Assembly (NCBI RefSeq): GCF_052857255.1
Contig: NC_135500.1
Span: 161,647,189 to 161,711,188 of the forward strand
Origin: Amblyomma americanum
Taxonomy: Eukaryota; Arthropoda; Arachnida; Ixodida; Ixodidae
Direction: 5' to 3'
DNA: 64,000 nt
Below are positions 20,831 through 31,276 of the stretch, in pieces. A program made the position numbers and the translations under genes. The notes under the pieces are model-generated. The model had not been told where the DNA came from, ran no database searches, and worked only from the letters and a program-made list of their open reading frames with translations. Each line of letters starts with the position of its first letter. The stretch's first letter is position 1.

Positions 20831-21419
20831 CTTTTATCCAGAGATGACAACCTTTTTGCCCGGGCCTTCTAGGGAATGGAGTCGTTGTGGAAATAATGGG
20901 TGCGCAGTACGAAGGAACAAACGTGTCGCCTTCATTCTATATCGTATTCGCTCCTTGGGCTCCACTTCTTATTTAAATAAGTAAGCAATTTTTAAAATAT
21001 TACCAATCTGCAACTTACGTAATGTGGCAGTATAAAACTGTCGCCGAGCATTGGGCATGACTTGCGATTTCCATGAATACAGGATAGCAGTCAGTGGCAA
21101 GCATTCTTTTTCAACCCTCGGCGCATCCGCTACAAGGCCGTATACTGAGGCATAAAACGAGTTTATTACAGAAGCTTTGGGGGTTGTGTCCTGGATCCTC
21201 TTGCATCAAAAATTGCTCTGGCGTCATTACGAGGAGGTAGGCGGCGTTTCGATGGGCAGGATCATAAGGTATGTCATTTTTGGACATATTCCCAACAGGA
21301 ACTTGTTTTTTGAGAGAACTGACTATAGGATAGTGGCAAGTCAATATGAATATTATTTCAATAATATCTTAGGTATAAACCATGCAATCATTATTATTCT
21401 CGCACCTTTTCTTTTGGAT
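20831..21419. other. No gene recognised
   Basis: AT-rich after the GC island. A minus-strand 77-codon frame (21111-21344) overlaps a plus-strand frame and has no recognised domain. Confidence 0.55.
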
Positions 21420-21547
21420 ACTGTGCGATGTCAGTACACGTTAAAGAACCCCAAATGGTCGAAATTTCCTGACCTGTTCTCTACGGCGCCCCTCATAGCC
21501 TGAGTCGTTTTGGGACGTTAAACCTACATAAAGCATAAACCATAAAC
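21420..21547 (+). mobile_element. Ruka-like SINE, 5'-truncated (tail half)
   Basis: It matches 26039-26161 of the complete copy almost continuously: CTGTGCGATGTCAGTACACG, AAAGAACCCC, GGTCGAAATTTCC, CCTCATAGCCTGAGTCG, GGGACGTTAAAC and an ATAAACCATAAA-type tail. The tRNA-like head is absent, as expected for incomplete reverse transcription. No target-site duplication was identified. Confidence 0.92.
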
Positions 21548-22280
21548 ACCATTTGGAGGCCCTTTTTAGGCGCATATGAAAAGTCGTAATCACGAACATT
21601 CGGCTGTAAAGCACATAGATTTTCTCCAGCCTTCCCCGCCAGTTTTAGCTATGTCAAACTGCACGTTTTCTTAATTTCTTTTTCATTCAAAACGAATTTC
21701 TAAACTTGCGGACTCCATGTATTAGTCCATGTTGGAGAGCTGTCATGCCGGGTTCTCGACCAGGCATATACGACCCGGAAAACTCCTCTATTCAAAATTA
21801 GAGGCTGCCTGCAGCTCCTATCCAAGCATGAAACTTCGTCAATAGGGAAATAAGCATGATCGAGTTCGTCATTTAACGTTCCTAACTTGCTTAACTATTG
21901 TCTCCCAGTCTCCGCGAACGTCTTTCTTCACCCTATATCCCTCCCCACCATAATGAATCAAGACGAACGTACGCCCCAAGACGCCATGTTTTACGGGGAA
22001 TTTTGTTTCCTGTCTTTGCAGTCGGGGCCTACAAAAATGGTCGTTTCAAAATACACTGTCTTTCCGAGCGCTGAGCATATTTCGCATCTGATGGTAGCAG
22101 CCGATGAATCCTTCTGGCAAAGGGGGAGAAGAAAGGGTGAGAGAATTGAGGTAGAGGGAGATGCTGAAGCTCTCAAGATCTACAGAGGGTGAGAAGGGTG
22201 GCGTTGATTATGCTTTTTTTTTCTCTATGGCCGCACAGTACCTCAATGGTACAGACATGTCGCGTTGTCTGCACCATTTA

Positions 22281-22317
22281 GGGGGGGGGGGGGGGAGTGA
22301 GTAGGGGGAGGGGTAGG
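22281..22317 (+). repeat. Poly-G run and adjacent G-tracts
   Basis: Fifteen consecutive G (22281-22295) are followed by GGGGGAGGGG around 22305-22314. Together they could fold into a G-quadruplex on the plus strand. The run length is also a likely sequencing or assembly weak point. Confidence 0.9.
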
Positions 22318-22626
22318 AGTGCCCGCATACCTTTCTACTTCGTTTGCGTTCTCCTTGGCAGAAAGACACCCTACAAGAAAGCGTAAGAGCGTAAGGCAGC
22401 CATGACAATGAGGGGTTCGTATGTGTCACAACCGCTAATGCCCTCCTGGATCTAAACTCTGAAATATAACCTCCACGACGTGTGGGCTTTCCTACGCTTC
22501 GTTCGGCCTTCCTTCTTACCTTCTTAGCGGGCGTGATAGCTTCGGTGCTCCCCTTGCATGCTTTTCATTCGAGGCGTGTGCATTACGTCGCCGAAATCTG
22601 CCTTTTTTCCTTCATTGTTCTTCCAG

Positions 22627-22642
22627 ATCTATCTATCTATCT
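22627..22642 (+). repeat. (ATCT)4 tetranucleotide repeat
   Basis: Four perfect ATCT units. Short, but a possible microsatellite marker. Confidence 0.9.
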
Positions 22643-24234
22643 CTTTTTGCTAATTTAGCTCCCCGTCCTTTTCGTAGTACTTTTTGTCGCGTCTATACCA
22701 ATCTCCTCGCTTTCTTCATTCCCATTTTCACCTGCTGGTCGCGTGTAATCGGCAGGATTTTTTTTTTCTTCCGAGCTCTCATCTCTGTCGCGCCGGCGGG
22801 GCTCTCTTGGCATCACCCGTCGGCGATGTCTCCTGACCCGACTACGACATTCCTGTGCGTCGCTAACACGCTAAAAAGCGTAAGTGCCTCTTGCCTCGTT
22901 TCATTGTTCTTTTTCTGTTCTTTTTCTATCATTTACTCGTTCTTCCCGCTGAATTAAACAGCGCGCTCTCCTCTTTCGATGTCCCTTAGCTGGCGTCTTT
23001 TTGCATTTCAGCTAGATATTTCCCCTTTTATATGCACACTAAGCCTTAAAAAAAAAGATGTCGCGAGCGGAGAAAAGAAGACGCCATCACACCTCGCTAC
23101 AAGGAGCACTCAGCACGCCTCGTTTATTTCGAGAAGTCATATGGGCCACTCGTTTTTCTCTCGGGCCTACAGAAACTTTTACAAGGATGACTCTCGATTT
23201 TATTTTGTCTTCATGCAGTTTTCCCTTCTACGTTCTGCTTCGTTGTTCTCGACTTGTTATCTCATTGTTCATTGTTCGGGGCCATTTATAGAGATTACGT
23301 TCGCAGGACTTCAGTCGCTCTCAATCGCTTGCCATTCCACGAGGAAGAGGGTGACTGATGCGTTCAAATTGCTGTAACCCCTCTTATATCCGTCGCGTCG
23401 CGCTCTATGTAGGTTCTCGAGTACATTGCTAAAGTAGATGTTTCTCAATGTTGTTTGCGTTAATATTTTTTTAACATTTACTCGAAGTTCCTCCTTCCTG
23501 GAGTTTCTCTAGCGTTTTTATGTAGCCGTCTCGTACTATATTTCAATGCCTGTGAATCACATCACATAAAGCTTCCTCAGGACGGTGACCGTTCAAAGAA
23601 ACAACCATACCCGCGGAAAATTATCTTTGAAATGATCTTTTTCCTTTTGTGAAAAGACGAGTGTTTAATTAGAACGATAAATGAAAATTTTTTTGTTCCT
23701 TGAAACAGGATACTTTTGGTGCGGCTACTTCTGCAATATGTTGTGGCTCTGCAATCAATGGTTTAATGAGCCTCATAGCTGCAGGCGGATTGTCCAAGCC
23801 GAGCAAAACTGCCTAAATGCGCACTGCATCTCTCTGCTGTAGTGCGGAAAATGCTGGAACTTCTAATGTGACAACAAACTTCGGATCAGACGGTTTTTTT
23901 TTCGTAGACGATAACGTGGTAGATTTTCTTGTTATTTCAACTTATTTATAAAAAAAAATGACCGAGGCTTCACATGATCAGCTACTAGCTGTAATTTCTA
24001 AAGTATAAAAAAATTGGTGCGGTTTAACTACTCCTGAACCTGGTTAGAGAGAGAAAATTGTGGTGTACCGGCCAAGTAGACGCGGCCTGGCGTCTTTAAC
24101 GTCGAGTGCGTTCCGCACACGGGATAGTGAGCGCGCGCACCCTGTGAGGAAGTTAAATTAATTGCTCAACGCGAGAGGTTGGTCACCCAATGAACGCTGC
24201 AGTCTAGTCTACCGCCCTCTGCCGATGAATCGGA

Positions 24235-24260
24235 AGGTCAAAGGTCAAGGGCAAAGGTCA
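24235..24260 (+). promoter_or_regulatory. Cluster of four AGGTCA-type nuclear-receptor half-sites
   Basis: Half-sites are AGGTCA at 24235-24240, AGGTCA at 24242-24247, AGGGCA at 24248-24253 and AGGTCA at 24255-24260. The first and second are spaced by one base (DR1), as are the third and fourth, the arrangement bound by RXR/USP-, HNF4- and COUP-type receptors. The surrounding 24040-24400 sequence reads like part of an interspersed repeat (CACTGCG and GAAGCTTTCGCTTC words), so the motif may be repeat-borne rather than selected. No gene start is adjacent. Confidence 0.4.
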
Positions 24261-25908
24261 AGTGGTGCGAGACCATGGTGGACCCTTATAGTAATGCCTA
24301 TACAACACTTGACCTCTAGCTTATTTGAACGTCAGCCGGCAACGCACGGCGAAACCAGCTTTACCTAGCGCAGTGAAGCTTTCGCTTCAAAACAACCTCT
24401 CTTTTTAGCTTCGCTAAATTTGTCTCAATTCACCTCATTACAAGCGGATGCCACTACGCTATAACAATAGACGTATTCAAAAAAAGTAAATTCCCCCACC
24501 TTTCTTTTTTTTTCTGATGCCGCCCTCGATTCTCAACAGAAACGTTACCACACGTGCTCAAAGTGTCGCATGAAAGCAAAGGTAATACAGCTGCAGATGG
24601 CACGTTTTGCAGATTATCATTCCTAGAGAATAAAACTTTCACTTAAATAGCCGACGGTATGTTTGTCGTAATATTAAAGAGATGCCTAATAATCTCTTTT
24701 TTTAAATTTCCCCTTTCGAAGTAGTTAAGAATGCTATTTGAGTTATACACGATTATGTCAAGCTGGTGAGTTGGAGAGGATGCATCTTGGAAAATAATGA
24801 GCTGCAATAGGACCACTACAAAGTAAGAAGACACAAACGAGTGCTGTCCCGCAAATGAATCTTATTAGGAAGGCTACAGAATATACACGAAGGAAAACAA
24901 CTCACATTATACAAAGTTAAATTTTTATCCCATTATTCATTAGAGAGACAACGCTCTTTCATGTCTTTTTGCGTTGTAGTCGTCCTTTTGTTGCACTGAA
25001 TTCTCCAACATTATATAAAAATCTTTGCTTTGGGGGCTCAAGCTACGGACTTGTCTGCTGACAGGAACTTTGAACAGGCTTTACCGTCTGCTTAGAGCAT
25101 CACCAGTTTCGTCATCTCGGTACGGTTTTCTACGGTTACTGAAGGCACGTGGAGATATTTTTGATCCATATCGTGTATTTTAGGCATGAAATACCTTTAG
25201 CTCCTATCCAGAGCAAACTGAGACGATCGTTGTCCCAAAACTGTGGCGATGGTTACGCCGAAATTGATGCTTATTGTCATGAGGAAAGTTTTCAAAGCAT
25301 ATGCATTTGATATGATTGAATGGTCTAGCGAAAGCAAATTTTGCCATCCTTACAATGCGAGCGGTATTCAAACCAACGCCGGCGCAAATGAAACAATTTT
25401 GTTTTCCGAGGAGGCCTAACGCCAGTCGATCAGCACCAAGCTATCACTGGTTGAGCTGAAATTTGAATATATGAGCCGCTTCGGTAATTGTTATTTTGCT
25501 CGCTATTTGATGTGTGCAAACTCCCTCAATACGTGTATGCCCCTTCAAGTTCGTTCATAATGGAGAATAAAGTGGTTGATAGCTTGGCACAAGTTTTCTG
25601 CAGAACGTCCAGTGTTTAGCCAAATACATGCATGGTATTGAACACGGTACCATGGTAAAATAAACGGATTTAAAGGTTAAATGTCGCGAAGACGAAATGA
25701 CATTAAGTGCTTGCCGTACGCATAGCAAAAATGTCGCCCGCGTAAATGGAATAAACTCGATCGTCTCGAAGGAAATCCACTTACTTTTCTGAAAACCAAC
25801 TTAGTTGCGGCAGAAAAGCTTGGCTTCACTCAATAACGGGATTTCGGGAAAAATTCATGTGCAAGCTTGTGGCCTTACCGAGCTAATCTATTGGCGAAGT
25901 GCTAGTGG
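24261..25908. other. No gene recognised
   Basis: AT-rich to mixed. No frame above about 70 codons and no repeats were identified up to the Ruka insertion. Confidence 0.6.
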
Positions 25909-25921
25909 AAGAGCCGGGTGG
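25909..25921 (+). repeat. Left target-site duplication of the Ruka SINE
   Basis: AAGAGCCGGGTGG is repeated exactly at 26162-26174, directly bounding the SINE. Confidence 0.95.
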
Positions 25922-26161
25922 GAGCCGCCGCGGTGGCTGAGTGGTTATGGCGCTCGGCTGCCGGCCCGAAAGGCGCGGGTTCGATCCCGGCCGCGGCGGT
26001 CGAATTTCGATGGAGGCGAAATTCTAGAGGCCCATATGCTGTGCGATGTCAGTGCACGTAAAAGAACCCCAGGTGGTCGAAATTTCCGGAGCTCTTCACT
26101 ACGGCGTCCCTCATAGCCTGAGTCGCTTTGGGACGTTAAACCCCCATAAACCATAAACCAT
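25922..26161 (+). mobile_element. Ruka-like tRNA-derived SINE, complete
   Basis: A 240-bp element with a tRNA-like head: A box TGGCTGAGTGG near 25934-25944 and B box GGTTCGATCCC at 25978-25988, which would form an internal RNA polymerase III promoter. The tRNA-unrelated body runs through CTGTGCGATGTCAGTGCACG, CCCCAGGTGGTCGAAATTTCC and CCTCATAGCCTGAGTCGC, and the element ends in a repeated CATAAAC tail (ATAAACCATAAACCAT). This matches the Ruka SINE described from Rhipicephalus. A perfect 13-bp duplication flanks it. SINEs have no protein and depend on a LINE partner. The intact boxes and duplication point to a relatively recent insertion, and it is the best species indicator in the window. Confidence 0.97.
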
Positions 26162-26174
26162 AAGAGCCGGGTGG
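26162..26174 (+). repeat. Right target-site duplication of the Ruka SINE
   Basis: Exact copy of 25909-25921. Confidence 0.95.
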
Positions 26175-29100
26175 CTGATAATTGCAAGGCGACAGGAACT
26201 TTAAAGCAAAGCTGTTTGGCATATTGATTTGAACTTCAACTTTTGGTCGCTGTGGTAAAGGCGTGCTTTAATTTTCGCCCGATGCAAGGGCACTAAACTA
26301 TTAAGCAAACGCAGGTGCATAAATAATTTCAACTGTAGAGAGCTGTGCGTGAAAAAAACATAGTTTATCAGGAAACTCGACCAACGCTCAAACCAATCCA
26401 ATCGTAAGTACAGAATGAGTGCTGACTTCTCGAACGTGTTTTTCTCGCATCTCCTTTTCCCCTGGAGCTGCTTTTTCACGAAGCGAGCTTTTTCAACCTC
26501 CTTCTACTGAAGAACAAAATACATTCTGTCATTAAACGCAGGATCGGCTGTCCTCGCCTGCGGTGCTGTGCAGGCGAGAAAAAGAAAGTCGCTTGCTTCA
26601 GCAAACTAGCGGCTGCTGCCTTAATGAAGAGACGCCCTTTTAATTTTGGCCTTCGGTGGTGACTTAATTTTCAATTTGGACGGTACCACACACGCTGCTC
26701 CAAGCGTATGTGTGATGCAGTGCTTCAGAGCGGCCTTAAAGACCGCGACGAGCTGTTGGCTCGGCTCATGTGCTGAGGAAGCTTCACGTGAGCGGTCCTT
26801 CGCACCTCCCAAGTGTTTGCTTCTGCCGTCCATAGCTTGGTTTCTGCCTCCAGTGAGTGAAAGAAGAAGAGAGAGAACCTGCGGCCGCGCCACGACAAAG
26901 CCCTTCAGCCTCCTTGAAAGGCCCAGAAGAATAGGAAAATGCGCGGACTCAAGACGAGAGAGGAAATTTGGTAGGACGCGGTATAATGCGGGGACAGAAC
27001 GGCCGTTAGTGGCGGCAAGGCTGGATCTTCGCGATCCCTTTGTACTTTCCTCTTCGGAGAAGATTCGGGTGTTAGACGAAATCTGGAGCTCGCGGGAAAT
27101 CAGGAGATGTACGGGAAGTGGGATCGAAGTAGTTAGCAAAGTGCGCCTGCTGCGCGTGGGTTTTGTGGGCAAAGTTTGCGCGCATAGCGTGGTCTTTTTT
27201 GGTAATTCGACCCTGTGGCTGTACCACCTGGTTATTCAGATAGTGCTTTCAAAAAGAAGAGAACGCTAAGGCTTATTAACAGCGAAGATTGTGTTTACTT
27301 GAATTTTGGGGTTGCGGGTGATGAAGAATGCTGCGAGATTCAATTGTGTGGCCGGGTTTCTTCAGTTGTGCCTGTTACAGTTAAAAATAAAAGAGGTGGG
27401 CAGTCAAAAACTTTATTGAAAACAATCAAAGAAGAATTCAAAATGAAATGTTCCACCTTCGAGACAATGAAAGAAGACGTTTTCAATTTTAATGTCGAGT
27501 TATTTGGTAGACATCGGTGAGAAAAAAAAAAGAGCGTTAACCTGGCCTTGGGAAGACATTCATTGTTTTTGTTCTCAGTAAAAATCAATTCTGTGAAAGT
27601 TCTTGATCTCTGGATTATTTTTTGGTAGCAATAACACAGATTTATCGCTGAAGAAATTTTGCTAAAAAAATTCGCGCGCACTCTATTTTAACCGGAGACA
27701 CAAAGACCACAAGTCACACTGTGACTGCTGTTTGTATATAATGACGAGACAAGTTTAACCTCAGAGATCGATGCTCAAAAACTGTCTCGGCGTCACTTCA
27801 CTTCGGTTGTTAAAACGTCCGGTAATGTGAGCACTTGTACTTATTTTTTTTGTTATTTTAGTGTCTTCAAAAGCTCCGTTCTGAGTTAGAGTGATAGTTT
27901 TTTGATTAAAACGCAGCAGTGTATAAATATACCGGTTTTCAAACTGTCTTCACTTTACCTTTAAAGTGCGACACCTGCTGTATTCCCAATATAATGATTT
28001 GATAGCCCTGTCACATTGCTCAGAGTCAGCGCCTGTCTCATTCGAAACAAAAACTGTTTTTTTTTTCTCTTAAAAATTCCGAGTGAAACCATTTTAAATC
28101 AGCGACAGCAGCAAACCGAAGCCTAAGCTCAGTGCGTGGCCAGGGACGATGCATCGCGTGACGAAGCAATGACACCCCAACCAATGATAAAAAAAACAGT
28201 CGCACAAGTCATTTAATAAAGTCCCTGAGACGACATAATACAAGCCTCAAAAACATTGTAATGAAGCGGACAGCAGAATATTACGTCTGGAGGATGTTTG
28301 GGATGCCGGAAATGTAGTGTTGGCAGTTGTAATCACCAGAGTCACAGAAACGGCGAATTTCAAAATTAATTTGCGCCGGAGCAAAATACAGCATGGCTGC
28401 CAAACGTGGTGCAAGTAATCAGGAACGAGGAATATAGCTACAGCATAAAATTCAATTGGATCCGCTAACCTGGAAGGAACCTCAGTGCTGCCCTTTAAGT
28501 TTGCTGAAGCACCTGCTCGCATAAGGTTAAAGTACAACTAACATAATATTTCAATTAAGCATATTATGTGTACCAAGCTTGTAGCGCCAATGCGCCTCAA
28601 GCCTTGGAAGCCAGGCGGTTCTCGAAGCTTAGTATAGCTCGCCTGTAACGCGTTGGAATTAAAGGTTGCTTCCCTTTCGTACGAAGCATTGGAGGAACTC
28701 CCGCAGTTTTCGCCACCTTCATAAACGAAGAAGCTGTAGTGAACACCAAACACTCAGAAGTGGATCAGTTGTTTACCTGGAATGCTTAGATAAAGATTTA
28801 TTCTCATTATCCACCTACATAAAACAGGCACCCGCAGAAGTTTTCGGTAAGAACCTGCTAGGCCGTTTAGCACGAAGAGTAAGTCGTTTAGCTATTGCTT
28901 TGAGCATCAGTTAACCACTACCACTATGTGCTGTGCAGCTAGGCGTGTTTCATCACATCGCCAAATACCGTACCTTGCGAGAACATCGGCCGAATACTCT
29001 TCAACTGCCGAGATCATTCAACACACGTGATTATACAACGACATGGTAGCAGTGCATTTCCTTTTTGGCTTCCTTCTTGAGCACTCGAGAGTTCGGGCAC

Positions 29101-31123
29101 AAGCGACAGCACCGAAACCGCGAGCTTCACAAAGTCGGGATTATGCCACTATGGCTCTAACGAAGTTTCGATACCACCAGTCATTATCTTGACCATATTT
29201 TATTTAGGAATTCCTGTTTCTGAAATCTTTTCTTTCTTGAGTCTGGCATTTAGGTATAATTCTCTTCGCTTCTCTCTCCACATGCTGCCCTGAATGCAAG
29301 CGCGTGTGCTCAATACTAGCTACCGTGCATAGCTTGCCTCCTCCGGCAGCTTGCGTTATTCAAATTACGAGCAAGATTACTGATACACTAATTCACCTCT
29401 AGTCAGTGAGCTGCCTGTATACGCAGTTTCCAGGTATGCACAAGTTTTCAGTGGCAGACCGATTTTAACTCTGAAGCTTCTGCATATTACGGACGCTCTA
29501 TACAAGGTGTTTCAGGGAATTGAATCACTAAGTTTTAGAAATCGGTTTTTTGAATTGAGTGAAGATTTTTGCAGTGCTGTAATATCACTGGTGGCGGACC
29601 TCAAAAAACAAGCGAATCAAGTTAGCTAGTAATGTGATTAACAAAATTCCTATATTTGACTTCTAAATTTTACAGGTAAACACCTGATTTAAAATAGAGA
29701 TTTGAAGCGCGCCGTTAGGAATAGCCACATTAGTGTTTAGAAAAGTATATAACTTTTTCACAAGGTGCTATTTTTCTTACCTGGAAAGAAAGCAAGTAAT
29801 GCCTTGAAAATCATCGGTCAACACTCAAGGTAGGCATGCAGGAGCAGTTAAAATCAAGCAAGTGGTAATAGTTCAGTATGCGTGCAGGCGTTCATCCGAG
29901 AGGCGAAAGAACAACAACGAGGCATCTTAAAGTATTTCTTCGTTTCTCGTTTTAACCGTATCAGCCTTAACTAAATGAATTAAAGGAGGAGTTTTGTCAG
30001 CAATCACTTTGCAAGAATAATCATAACGCTTCAACCTAAGTGAGGTTGTTCCAAGAATATTTTTCTGAAATCGTTAAAGGAAAACTGCCCTACCGAGCTT
30101 TAAATCCTGATAAGCAGCCAGCAGAAGGCAAAAAGGGGCTGAAGAATGTAGTTTGCGCTTTGTATAATATAAAGGAATAGATAATTGCCAATTTTAATAC
30201 TATTCTGCCCATAAACTCAATAGCGTGCAAATTAGCTCCTTTAGTTCTTTCCCTTTCTCACTGCCAACATAAATTTAAAAGAACTAGAACGAAACGGAAA
30301 ACAACCGAGACATATGTTATGATTGTTCCTACCGAACTGGTGACTTTGTCATGATGTCTTTTCTATAGGTGAAATAATTCAAGCTTGCAAGAAGAAATGT
30401 AAACGCAAGAGGAATTTGAGTGTACTGTAAGCACAAAAGTAATCACCAACGCCTGCGCAGTTGCTAGGAGTGGTCGAAACATAGTGCGGGGTGCCTTGCT
30501 TAAAGACAAGAAAAAAAAACTAACAAAAATTAAAAAGCGGCACTACCTCTTCCACCACCCTCCACCTCGGTTACTTATCGTTCGTGTTATACGTGCCCTA
30601 GTCCTTTATGGGGACACTGCAGCGTAAGGTAGGCGTCTCTCGTTTCGACCGTAAAATCGACTATAGCTATGAAGTCGTTACGCGATCGGCGGCCTTACTG
30701 GACGAGACGAATCTAAGGAGGGCAGTCTACAAATAAGCTGCAAAAAAGAAATGTTTAAAAGTGCTCAGAGACTATTTCCTTACAAGATTGATAAATAAAA
30801 AGATGAATGCAACATGTGCAATTTGAGAAGAGCGCAGTCGACAAAGCGACGCAAGAAAACCAAGCTTTACCCTGAAGTGGTAACGATCCACGGATAGAAC
30901 GTCGGTGATTCTCTAGAGCTGCCGTCGAATCGTTCGATGAAGAGTGTTCGTGAACTGAACGCGTGTCGGGACTGTGCTCACTTTTGAGTATTTTCTATTT
31001 TGTTTTCGGAAAACCTGTCGCTTCCAGCGGCGACCCTGTTCCTCGCTAGCGCTCACAGCCCTTTCGGTGGCGCCGGTGCAGGCTTGACGTTTATTGGTTC
31101 GACGTGTTCGCACTCATAGTTAC
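26175..31123. other. No gene recognised; one GC-richer block at 26.63-27.2 kb
   Basis: In 26621-27269 both strands are open (207 codons plus, 183 codons minus) with no domain on either, so I read it as low stop density in GC-richer DNA. A perfect 8-bp GC hairpin lies at 26553-26578. The rest (27.3-31.1 kb) is AT-rich with poly-A and poly-T runs. Near 29504 an ACAAGGTGTTTCAGGG word resembles a DNA-transposon terminus but has no partner. Confidence 0.5.
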
Positions 31124-31276
31124 CATGGAGAGGTGCCTGCCACTACTCGATGCACGCGTTCTAGCTTCAACAGAGCGGCGGCGAAGTGGCTTTGTTCGCG
31201 TTCCTGCTCGCAGCCTGCTTTGTTTACCAAACGAGCTAGATCCCCCCGGTTGGGGCTTTGCTTATGCAACGAGCTG
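31124..31276 (+). other. Small ORF with good ATG context, unrecognised
   Basis: The start context TTACCATGG is close to the animal Kozak consensus. It opens 50 codons (M-E-R-C-L-P-L-L-D-A...) ending at TGA 31274-31276. The product would be Arg/Leu-rich with no recognised domain. It sits in a locally GC-rich stretch (30950-31280). It may be a chance frame. Confidence 0.15.

Larger units (their letters stand above)
21548..24234. other. No gene recognised; pyrimidine-rich with simple repeats
   Basis: From about 22450 to 23300 the plus strand is C/T-rich. A short ATG frame at 22826 reaches an AGC|GTAAGT donor-like site near 22880, but nothing supports an exon. Simple repeats are listed separately. 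A plus-strand 132-codon frame at 22979-23377 is unrecognised. Confidence 0.5.

Noticed and set aside
22826..22885. A first exon (ATG to an AGC|GTAAGT donor)
   Set aside because: Only one good donor-like site; no promoter, no acceptor partner and no recognised peptide.
25922..26010. A functional tRNA gene
   Set aside because: A and B boxes are present, but the segment is the head of a SINE with a body, tail and target-site duplication, and no full cloverleaf was seen.
26621..27269. Overlapping 207- and 183-codon ORFs as coding exons
   Set aside because: Open on both strands without domains; GC-rich composition explains them.
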